Source: Chitinophagaceae bacterium UBA2789 (GTDB taxonomy: Bacteria > Bacteroidota > Bacteroidia > Chitinophagales > Chitinophagaceae). From it: a DNA stretch of 10,187 nt. The stretch covers positions 4,067-14,253 of the forward strand of contig DEHX01000039.1 of assembly GCA_002352145.1 (NCBI GenBank). Direction: 5' to 3'. Under the pieces are notes generated by a model. That model saw nothing but the letters and a program-made list of their open reading frames with translations, was not told the origin of the DNA and did no database searches. Both the position numbers and the translations under genes were made by a program. Positions 1 to 6,606 of this stretch are shown here, piece by piece (positions within the stretch are counted from its first letter, which is position 1; each line of letters begins with the position of its first letter).

Positions 1-545
1 ACATTCACAAACAAGGATTGCATTAATTCAAAACTGTTCTTCAAACCCACATGATGTTGCTGTTGTGGCTGGTCAATGATGATTCCCTTGCTCAAGCTGA
101 GGGAGTCGGCTGTTTTATTCATGGCAATGCCTTCTTCTTTATCTACCTCACCGCTGTGGCAGGCATCGATCAGCAGCAGTTTCTTCCTCGCAGGAATGCT
201 GTCCAACAGGTTCTCCAGTTCATCATAGGGCAAACCATTCTCTTCCGGCTTACTGAAGTTCACAGCGTAAGTGCTCAGGTAATAATCATAATCCCTGCTC
301 AGCAGGCCATGACCGGAATAGGAGATGATCACTTTGTCATTGACCGTTGTCTGTTTTAGTTTTTCTTTTAATGCCTTTACTTTCTCCGTAGTTATATTTT
401 CATTGAACAGGGTATCAATGACAATATTGTCTTTGTACTTTTCTTTCAGCTTCACCGCAAGGTCTCGGATATCCTTGCTGCTGTACTGCAGGTTGTAATT
501 GCTTTGTTTGAACTGGTCAATACCAATACCGATAAACCTCGTCAT
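1..545 (-). other. Caspase-like (C14) domain of gene A, partial
   Basis: It starts at MTRFIGIGIDQFKQ (residue 860) and runs off the left edge. The catalytic His938 codon is at 309-311 and the Cys988 codon at 159-161. The domain is nearly identical to those of B and C, except for a Gln/His-rich hinge after the Cys. The p10-type end is outside the window. Confidence 0.9.
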
Positions 546-3122
546 CTCCTTCTGCTTTACCGCCGGTGTATAGTTCACATACAAGGGCATACGGTAGCTC
601 TCGGTACCGTTTACATTGGTGATGCTGGTCTCTATCCGGTTTTCTCCTTGTGAAAGCACAATGGTGATGGTAGTGTCAAGGCTGTTACTGTTTTTCTTCC
701 GGATGCGGATACCTCTTTGGCCATAAAGGGGCGATTCATTTACCCATACATTGAAGCGGTCGAGTTGATAAGTACTGTCAACTCCTTTAATATGCAACCG
801 CAGTGTGCCGGTCTTTTGCTCATAATCAATACTGTCCCGGTTCATAATATCAGCTTCAGGCACACTGTAACCGTCCCTGAACTGCGTGGTATCTATACCC
901 AGTTTCTTAATCCGCTTCTCCCATGCCTTACGGTAGCTTTTTATCAATGCGGTATCTGCATTACCTATGGCCTCCAATACTTTGTCAGGGCGGTTGTATT
1001 TGACATCAAGCTGCTCGAAACTGATGACTTTTAAATCTTGGGTAACGTAGTGAAGGAGTTTGGTAGCTCCTGCAGAGGCTTTATAATATCCGGAAGGAAT
1101 CTGAACAAAATAATCTGTGCTGTCAACGGCAAAAAAAGTACAGTTCAACTCACCATTTTTTGTATTCCAGACTTTACAGGTATTATCCTGTGATACAGTT
1201 ACAACAGTTAATCCATCCCGTGAAAAAACAGCCTGATTAACCGAAGCGGTATGCCCTTTTAAATCCAGTAATTGTTTATTGGTGTTGATATCCCAGATCT
1301 TAGCTGTATTGTCAGCAGATGCTGTTATAACTTTACTTCCATCATAACAGAAATTTATTGCATTTACTTTTTGTTTATGCCCGGAGAGCTCTTTAAGAAC
1401 ATTAAACGTTTTAGTATCCCAAACTTCTGCTCTGTCATCGCCGGTAGTTGTAATCACTTTTTGTCCGTCTGGACTAAACAGGATCGATTGAATAAATCCT
1501 CTCTTACTGGTAAAATAACCCAGCAGGTTTCCTGATTCTGTATCCCAAAACGTAGCTTTCTTATAAGGGGAAGTCAGTATAATCATTTTACCGTCAGTAC
1601 TGAAAGTAGCACTGTTGAGTTCCATATTAAATGTATTGTTGTCTTCAAGTACTTTTATTATCCTGGCTCTAACCGGGTTCCAGACAATTCCGGCACCTTC
1701 AAAAGTAGTGGTAACTACTTGTCTGCCGTCAGGACTAAATACAGCAAAGCTGGTACTGGTTGTTCCCTCGAGTGTTGTTTCTAATCGCCCGGTTCGGGTA
1801 TCTCTTATTTTAACATCCTCAAAACGAGAAGTAGTGGCGACCTGTTCTCCGCCCGGACTGAATGCAAACGTTAACACCTTTTCATCTGATCGTCCAATCG
1901 TGACAGGTAAAAGGCTAAGTGTTGGTACACTCCATATTTTGGCGGCTTCGCTGCCGGTTGTTGTGAGTATTGTTTGTCCGTCCGGGTGAAACGCAATATT
2001 TTTTACAGGTTTGGTATGGCTTTTTAAGTCAAATACTAAGCTTCCTGTTTGTGCATTCCAGATTTTGGTGGATCCGTCTTTGGCCGCTGTTATAATTTGC
2101 CGGCCATCCCGATTAAAAATAGCAACATATAAGGCAGCCTTTTGTTCTTTAATGTCTGTCAATAACTGCCCTGATGCGATGTCCCATACTTTTGCCGTTT
2201 TGTCATTGGAGGCAGTTACTATCTTGCTGCCGTCAGAACTGAAATTAATTGACCATATAGCGTCAGTATGTCCTTTAAGATCCTTTATATAGGTACCCGA
2301 ATTGGCATCCCAATCTTTCATTACGCCATTTAGAGATACAGAGATAATCCTGTTCCCATCGGGAGTGAAAACAGCGGCATAAACGGTTTCTGTATGTCCC
2401 TTTAGTTCATACAGTAATTGGCCGGTACTCATATCCCACACCTTGCATATTTTGTCTGAAGAAGCTGTAACAAGTCGCTTCCCGTCAGAACTAAAGGAGG
2501 CAGATGAAATATTAGCTGAATGCCCATTTAGATTAAATAACAACTGGCCGGAAATAGCACTCCAGATTTTAGCAGTACCATCTTCGGAATAAGTCAGGAT
2601 TTTACTGCCCTCCGGACTGTAAGACGCAGACCATACATTATTGGTATGCCCTTTTAATTCCATTAATAGTTTACCCGAAGCCGCATCCCATAGCCTGGCA
2701 GCATTATCTAATGAAGCTGTAAGAATTTTCTTTCCGTCAGAACTAAAAGCTGCAGACTTTATTTTACTGTTTTTCTCCTTTATGTCAATAAGGATTTTGC
2801 CTGAGTTTAACTCCCAAACCTTAATTGTAGAATCAAATGAACCGGTAATAATTTTTTTCCCATCCGGGCTAAATGCGGCAGAAATTACCCACTCTTTGTG
2901 TCCAATTAAATTGAGTAATAATTTACCAGTCCTTACATCCCAAACCTTTGCAGTATTGTCTCTCGAACCGGTAATAATTTTTTTCCCATCCGGACTCAAG
3001 GCAACTGTACTTACCCAGTCACTATGTCCTATCGGCAACACCAGCCGCGGCTGCTGTGCCCCGGTCTGCAGGTTCAATAATGAAAAAAGGGAAAAATAGC
3101 CATAAAATAGTTTTTGTTTCAC
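1..3122 (-). CDS. Gene A: exported WD40-repeat/caspase-like protease, C-terminus cut by window edge
   Basis: Seen: a reading frame open from GTG at 3122 to the left edge, 1040 codons. GTG is the only workable start, because an in-frame TAA lies directly before it and the ATG at 3103 is in another frame. Residues 1-22 form a signal peptide (MKQK, then a hydrophobic core, likely cleavage after TGA|QQ). Residues about 33-665 hold 15 WD40 repeats of about 42 residues (FSPDGKKI..T.S.D.TAKVWD..TG.LL). A connector follows (FVQIPSGYY at 672, YNRPDKV at 709), then an Ig-like beta segment (about 765-858) and a caspase-like domain from about 860 with His938 (SYSGHG) and Cys988 (DACHSG). Compared with B, 81 residues are missing, so the full length would be about 1121. 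Family knowledge: peptidase C14 proteins cut after specific residues using a Cys-His dyad. Inferred: a periplasmic or secreted protease whose two propellers bind a trigger or partner. It is last of the visible genes, 72 bp after B. No frameshift was found. Substrate unknown. Confidence 0.94.
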   Translation of the reverse strand, partial: MKQKLFYGYFSLFSLLNLQTGAQQPRLVLPIGHSDWVSTVALSPDGKKIITGSRDNTAKVWDVRTGKLLLNLIGHKEWVISAAFSPDGKKIITGSFDSTIKVWELNSGKILIDIKEKNSKIKSAAFSSDGKKILTASLDNAARLWDAASGKLLMELKGHTNNVWSASYSPEGSKILTYSEDGTAKIWSAISGQLLFNLNGHSANISSASFSSDGKRLVTASSDKICKVWDMSTGQLLYELKGHTETVYAAVFTPDGNRIISVSLNGVMKDWDANSGTYIKDLKGHTDAIWSINFSSDGSKIVTASNDKTAKVWDIASGQLLTDIKEQKAALYVAIFNRDGRQIITAAKDGSTKIWNAQTGSLVFDLKSHTKPVKNIAFHPDGQTILTTTGSEAAKIWSVPTLSLLPVTIGRSDEKVLTFAFSPGGEQVATTSRFEDVKIRDTRTGRLETTLEGTTSTSFAVFSPDGRQVVTTTFEGAGIVWNPVRARIIKVLEDNNTFNMELNSATFSTDGKMIILTSPYKKATFWDTESGNLLGYFTSKRGFIQSILFSPDGQKVITTTGDDRAEVWDTKTFNVLKELSGHKQKVNAINFCYDGSKVITASADNTAKIWDINTNKQLLDLKGHTASVNQAVFSRDGLTVVTVSQDNTCKVWNTKNGELNCTFFAVDSTDYFVQIPSGYYKASAGATKLLHYVTQDLKVISFEQLDVKYNRPDKVLEAIGNADTALIKSYRKAWEKRIKKLGIDTTQFRDGYSVPEADIMNRDSIDYEQKTGTLRLHIKGVDSTYQLDRFNVWVNESPLYGQRGIRIRKKNSNSLDTTITIVLSQGENRIETSITNVNGTESYRMPLYVNYTPAVKQKEMTRFIGIGIDQFKQSNYNLQYSSKDIRDLAVKLKEKYKDNIVIDTLFNENITTEKVKALKEKLKQTTVNDKVIISYSGHGLLSRDYDYYLSTYAVNFSKPEENGLPYDELENLLDSIPARKKLLLIDACHSGEVDKEEGIAMNKTADSLSLSKGIIIDQPQQQHHVGLKNSFELMQSLFVN
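898..1019 (-). repeat. 122-bp tract identical to 7751-7872 (A/C conversion tract)
   Basis: Base-by-base comparison shows perfect identity, including silent sites, with 7751-7872 in gene C. It encodes the connector around YNRPDKVLEAIG and the following basic helical stretch. Flanking sequence on both sides diverges at once, which suggests recent gene conversion. Confidence 0.9.
2839..2867 (-). repeat. 29-bp direct repeat inside gene A WD40 tract (copy in repeat 2)
   Basis: Identical to 2965-2993, exactly 126 bp (one 42-residue WD40 unit) away. It encodes the PDGKKIITGS core of repeat 2. This suggests recent duplication or conversion between neighbouring blades. Confidence 0.85.
2965..2993 (-). 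repeat. 29-bp direct repeat inside gene A WD40 tract (copy in repeat 1)
   Basis: Partner of 2839-2867. It encodes the PDGKKIITGS core of the first WD40 unit of gene A. Confidence 0.85.
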
Positions 3123-3194
3123 TTACTAATATTACATTTTTATCTGTTAGGTAATAACACCTTATTCTCTCAATCTTAATCTTAACCTCAACTT
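3123..3194 (-). other. Short AT-rich gap between genes B and A
   Basis: This is 72 bp with no hairpin or T-run that would end transcription after gene B, and no good promoter match. Continuous transcription from B into A is therefore likely. The motif TTAGTAAGT lies across the gene A start (3121-3129 on the minus strand) and recurs before gene C at 9899-9907. Confidence 0.5.
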
Positions 3195-6100
3195 CTACCA
3201 CAAACTCCAGTCCACCGCTATAGTCTCATTCCTTGATGTTGGCTTCTGTAGGCCGTTCGTCAGTTGCTCCACTCTTTCACCCACTATTTTTTTCAGCTCG
3301 CTGATTTTTATTGTGGGGTATGTATTCATTGCTTCTAACAGGCTGTAGGTAAACACACCATTCTTCAGGTCACCCCGCTCCAGGGCAAACTGGTTACCGG
3401 CGGCAGCACTGATGATCGTAGCCCCGGTGCTCTTGCCCACATTCACAAACAAGGATTGCATTAATTCAAAACTGTTCTTTAAACCCACATGTTGGGTTGT
3501 AGTAGTACTATTGCCTAAGTCGATTCCCTTACTTAGCCCTAAGGAATCAGCAATTTTCTGTATAGCAATACCTTCCTCCTTATCCACTTCACCACTGTGA
3601 CAGGCATCTATCAGCATTAATTTCTTTCTCGCCGGTATGCTGTCAAGCAGGTTCTCCAGTTCATCATAGGGCAAACCATTCTCTTCCGGTTTACTGAAGT
3701 TGACGGAGTAAGTACTCAGGTAATAATCGTAGTCCTTGCTCAGCAGGCCATGACCGGAATAGGAGATGATCACTTTGTCATTCACCGTTGTCTGCTGCAG
3801 CTTTTGTTTTAAAGCTTTTACTTTTTCGGTGGTTACGTTTTCATTGAACAGCGTATCAATGATAATATTGTCCTTGTATTTCTCTTTCAGCTTCACCGCC
3901 AGGTCTCGGATATCCTTGCTGCTGTACTCCAGGTTGTAATTGTTTTGTTTGAACTGGTCAATACCAATACCGATAAACCTCGTCATCTCTTTTTGCTTCA
4001 CCGCCGGGCTATAGTTCACATAGAGCGGCATCCTGTAGCTTTCCGTACCTGCCATATTCATCACAGAGACTTCGATACGGTTCATCCCTTCTGAAAGTGT
4101 GAGCTCCACTGTGGCGGATATTGATTTGGTCTTTTGATTCCTGACCGATTTCCCGGTCCTGCCGAAAACGGGTACCTCATTGACCCAGACATTATACCGG
4201 TCGAGATTGATCTTCTTATCCGATCCTTTTATGGACAGGCTCAGTTTGTTTTTGGTTTGTTCCGGCTCGATCTGGCCCTGGTTGGTTATTTCCGCCAGCG
4301 GCACTTCCAGTTCATTCAGGAACTGGCTGCTGTCGATCCCCGCCCTTTTGATCCTTTTCAGATAAGCTTTGTGATAAGCTTCGATCAGGGTGGGGCTGGC
4401 TTTCCCGATTGCCGCCAGCACTTTGTCCGGACGGTTATACTGCAGGTCAAATTGTTCAAAGGGATAAACATCCATACCCGATACATAACTGATCGTTTTG
4501 GCCGCATTCCGGGAAGCCATATAATATCCGTTTTTCAGTACCGTAATCCAGTCGAGGGTATCGATCTTAATAAAGGAAACCGTATCTCTGGTTTTGTTAT
4601 TGATCAGTTGTGTGACCGGCCCGTTCAGTCGTCCTGCAAAAACCCTTTTATAAAAGTTGCTGCTGGTATCGTAATATCTTCTCAGGATGATCATGGTTTC
4701 CTCTGAAACACCATCAACCGGTTGTCTCATCATGTTGATGAGGGTCATATTGGTTTGAATGCCTGTTTCGTACATCAGGTTCCGGAGGCTGTAATTTTTA
4801 TCTTTTGATTGTGTCCGGTGATCGGGGGAGAACTCAGCGGCGGCCTGCGTTGACTTGATACCACCGGTGGTAAGATCCCAGACCAGGTTATATCCATAAT
4901 AGGGTGGCTGGTTATAAAAGGGATACCTCCTGAGCTGATCGGCAACCTGTTTATCTCTTTCGGCCTTTGTGAGTTTTATCCCCTTACTAAAGGCTTCGTG
5001 TTCCACCGAAGCAGTTATTCCGGCCAATAAGAATTCTTTCATATCCGGAAAGCCCAGGAAATTCAGGTACACAGTTGCGTCCTCCCCGTCGAAACCGAAA
5101 TAGGAAGGCGCTCCCGCCCGTCCGCCCAGGACTCCTGTACTATCTCCTTTCCAGTTGAATTGTTTGATGGTCCATCCGGGATAGGCTACTGTATTGATAT
5201 AATACAGGCCGGATGGTGCCACCCTCGGTGTGCCTGTCTGATAATTGGTGGGCATGGTAATAAAAAGATCCCTTTTAAACGTATGGGTATTCCATCCTTC
5301 CACATAAAATTGCTTCTTATCGTTATCCGGGGTCTGACTGAAAATATAAAGTTGATTGCCATTTGGGGAGAACTCAACCCCGTGCAGAACCTTTCCATTG
5401 ACCTTAAACTCGGCCAGTGCCGTTGTGTTTTCCAGCTGCCAGAGTTGTACCATACTGTTCCTTTGTGCCGGCATGGCAAAAAATCCTCCGGACCTGGAAG
5501 TATAAACCGGGCTGTTGTTTGATTTGACCAGATAGGTTTTCCAGGGAGTCGCAGACTGGTTTGAATTTGCCGTCATTAACTCTTTAAGATCCCAAGCTTC
5601 AAAGCGGAACCTTGATTCCCCGGCAGCAGGCATCATCTTCATTTCCGGCGAAATAATGTATTCATTTCCATGATAACTGATGAGATACGCTTTTTCAAAG
5701 GCCCGGTTCAGTTTGCCGGTCATTTTCAGGGTACTGCTGCTCAGAATACCAATCGTTTTTTTCAGCACATTGTTAACCGGGCTATAGGATCCCATATAGA
5801 TTTCAGCGAGTTTCCGCTGGTATTCTTCCATGGCCTTTTTATTATTGGGATCCAGCTTGCTGCCGTTCTTGCTTAACTCCTCCATTTTTTTGGTGAACTC
5901 TTTTGTCATCGAGTCAATATTCATCATTTTGGAATAGTCCAGCTTGTTAACTGCATTCGGATCCGTCAGGTCCATGTTCCTGGTCTGTTCCGTTGTTTTC
6001 TGGAGATAGCTGCTGTTTTCGGCAATCAGAAAACCGCCTTGTGAAGGAAGGGGCACCAGCTCGGGTGACCCGGAATAACTGTACTGACCCAGCAGCTTGC

Positions 6101-6482
6101 CAGTGGCCAGGTCCCATTTTTTAAGCGTTGACTTTCCGCCGGAATATTCCGCACCCACCTGGCCCGAAACGGTTATAACACCGGATCCATCTTCCGGAAA
6201 ACTGATATACCAAACAGGCTCACCGGTATTTATTTTCCGGATATCAAATCCCGTACGGGCATCCCAGATGATGAGGCTGTTATCGGTACTGCCACTGGCG
6301 ATCCATTTCCCATCGGGAGAAAAGGCGAGGGTATTGATCTGGGCCGTATGACCGGTTGGTATTTTTAAAGCCGGTTTAGGGGGCTGACCAGCCGTTTGAA
6401 GGGGGCAGACTAAAAGGAAAACCCAAAGTGAGAACATTAGCAGAAACAAGGGAATTGAAAGTTCTTTGGTGATTCGGTTCAT
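3195..6482 (-). CDS. Gene B: exported caspase-like protease with degenerate propeller and helical insert
   Basis: Seen: 1095 codons from ATG to TAG. Residues 1-32 look like a signal sequence (MNRITKEL, then a long hydrophobic core, likely cleavage near TAG|Q). Only the first WD40 repeat is classical (about 45-78, ending IIWDARTG). Later blades are weak (LKKWDLATG near 120, FSPNGNQLYIF further on), and residues about 163-230 are a charged, Lys/Glu-rich, probably helical insert. A conserved connector follows (W645, PFEQF, YNRPDKVL at about 682), then an Ig-like segment (about 740-825) and a caspase-like domain from 833 with His911 and Cys961. The p10-type motif (SAAAGNQFALE, then GVFTYSLLEAM) lies near the C-terminus. 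The C-terminal part is nearly identical to A and C while the N-terminal 600 residues are not. Inferred: same protease activity, different sensing or binding surface. It sits 124 bp after C and 72 bp before A, probably in one transcript. Alternative: a scaffold that uses the propeller only for assembly. Confidence 0.97.
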   Translation of the reverse strand: MNRITKELSIPLFLLMFSLWVFLLVCPLQTAGQPPKPALKIPTGHTAQINTLAFSPDGKWIASGSTDNSLIIWDARTGFDIRKINTGEPVWYISFPEDGSGVITVSGQVGAEYSGGKSTLKKWDLATGKLLGQYSYSGSPELVPLPSQGGFLIAENSSYLQKTTEQTRNMDLTDPNAVNKLDYSKMMNIDSMTKEFTKKMEELSKNGSKLDPNNKKAMEEYQRKLAEIYMGSYSPVNNVLKKTIGILSSSTLKMTGKLNRAFEKAYLISYHGNEYIISPEMKMMPAAGESRFRFEAWDLKELMTANSNQSATPWKTYLVKSNNSPVYTSRSGGFFAMPAQRNSMVQLWQLENTTALAEFKVNGKVLHGVEFSPNGNQLYIFSQTPDNDKKQFYVEGWNTHTFKRDLFITMPTNYQTGTPRVAPSGLYYINTVAYPGWTIKQFNWKGDSTGVLGGRAGAPSYFGFDGEDATVYLNFLGFPDMKEFLLAGITASVEHEAFSKGIKLTKAERDKQVADQLRRYPFYNQPPYYGYNLVWDLTTGGIKSTQAAAEFSPDHRTQSKDKNYSLRNLMYETGIQTNMTLINMMRQPVDGVSEETMIILRRYYDTSSNFYKRVFAGRLNGPVTQLINNKTRDTVSFIKIDTLDWITVLKNGYYMASRNAAKTISYVSGMDVYPFEQFDLQYNRPDKVLAAIGKASPTLIEAYHKAYLKRIKRAGIDSSQFLNELEVPLAEITNQGQIEPEQTKNKLSLSIKGSDKKINLDRYNVWVNEVPVFGRTGKSVRNQKTKSISATVELTLSEGMNRIEVSVMNMAGTESYRMPLYVNYSPAVKQKEMTRFIGIGIDQFKQNNYNLEYSSKDIRDLAVKLKEKYKDNIIIDTLFNENVTTEKVKALKQKLQQTTVNDKVIISYSGHGLLSKDYDYYLSTYSVNFSKPEENGLPYDELENLLDSIPARKKLMLIDACHSGEVDKEEGIAIQKIADSLGLSKGIDLGNSTTTTQHVGLKNSFELMQSLFVNVGKSTGATIISAAAGNQFALERGDLKNGVFTYSLLEAMNTYPTIKISELKKIVGERVEQLTNGLQKPTSRNETIAVDWSLW
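3198..3986 (-). other. Caspase-like (C14) domain of gene B
   Basis: Residues 833-1095, beginning MTRFIGIGIDQFKQ. The His911 codon is at 3750-3752 and the Cys961 codon at 3600-3602. A Thr-rich hinge (STTTTQH) separates the catalytic part from the p10-type part with SAAAGNQFALE. The first His of the usual metacaspase HYSGHG is Ser here (SYSGHG), and the catalytic His is kept. Confidence 0.93.
3796..3836 (-). repeat. 41-bp tract identical to 7208-7248 (B/C)
   Basis: The tract just upstream of the SYSGHG codons in gene B is identical to gene C at 7208-7248. Gene A differs at many positions in the same place. The partner relationship is therefore different from that of the A/C tract. Confidence 0.85.
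5793..5996 (-). other. Charged helical insert within gene B propeller region
   Basis: Residues about 163-230 of gene B are rich in Lys, Glu, Asp, Asn and Met (for example MTKEFTKKMEELSKNG and KKAMEEYQRKLAEIYMG). They have no WD40 pattern and no counterpart in A or C. They probably form helices, possibly a short coiled coil projecting from the propeller. Function unknown. Confidence 0.6.
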
Positions 6483-6579
6483 AAAACTGCTTTACTTATT
6501 GTTGGTGTTTCTTTGAAAGTTCGGGAACCGATATCCATATACTTACTGATACGGGTGATATAATTCCCCGGACCGGTCT

Positions 6580-6603
6580 ATCCGGCATCCCTCCAGGCCG
6601 GAT
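6580..6603 (-). terminator. Hairpin just after the gene C stop codon
   Basis: A perfect 7-bp inverted repeat (ATCCGGC and its complement) with a 10-nt loop lies 3 bp beyond the gene C stop codon, in the 124-bp gap before gene B. There is no T-run after it on the minus strand, so it may be a weak terminator, an mRNA-stability element or chance. A separate 8-bp palindrome (GACCGGTC) is at 6571-6578. I see nothing else in this gap. Confidence 0.35.
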
Positions 6604-6606
6604 CCT

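Larger units (their letters stand above)
1128..3026 (-). repeat. WD40 repeat tract of gene A (15 repeats)
   Basis: This segment encodes residues about 33-665 of gene A as 15 consecutive repeats of about 42 residues, giving a DNA period near 126 bp. The recurring core is F.PDGK.I.T.S.D.TAK.WD, with GH starting many units. Repeats 1-8 and 12-15 are regular. Repeats 9-11 lose the Trp-Asp or Gly-His features (for example VKIRDTRTG and GIVWNPVRA). Fifteen units fit two seven-bladed propellers plus one unit that may close a ring. Confidence 0.9.

Noticed and set aside
1128..3026. Regularly spaced repeats that could suggest a CRISPR array or satellite
   Set aside because: The period is near 126 bp, the sequence is coding throughout, and the units translate into WD40 repeats.
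2641..3099. Plus-strand open frame of 152 codons with periodic sequence
   Set aside because: Its internal repeats are the antisense reading of the gene A WD40 units; there is no start signal or domain of its own.
3076..3103. ATG at 3103 as an alternative start for gene A
   Set aside because: It is out of frame with the WD40 reading frame and meets a stop after nine codons.
1..3122. Gene A as a frameshifted pseudogene
   Set aside because: The PDG motifs near 2861, 1727, 1466 and 1214 and the left-edge codons are all in the same frame as the GTG, and I found no internal stop on translation.
3195..3300. Type IX secretion C-terminal sorting domain
   Set aside because: The proteins end directly after the caspase p10-type part (DWSLW or DWNLW); no extra beta-rich sorting domain follows.
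4134..4706. Open frame of 190 codons on the plus strand
   Set aside because: It lies entirely antisense to gene B across the connector and Ig-like region, its product has no recognisable pattern, and similar frames appear opposite A and C because those genes are homologous.
5186..5479. Minus-strand open frame of 97 codons in another frame inside gene B
   Set aside because: It overlaps gene B fully out of frame and has composition typical of a frame shadow. The same holds for the frames at 7464-7682 and 9441-9674 inside gene C.
6402..6482. Gene B as a lipoprotein (Cys26)
   Set aside because: The residues before the Cys (LLV) do not give a proper lipobox because the position before Cys is Val. 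The same applies to Cys15 of gene C (LVF before it).
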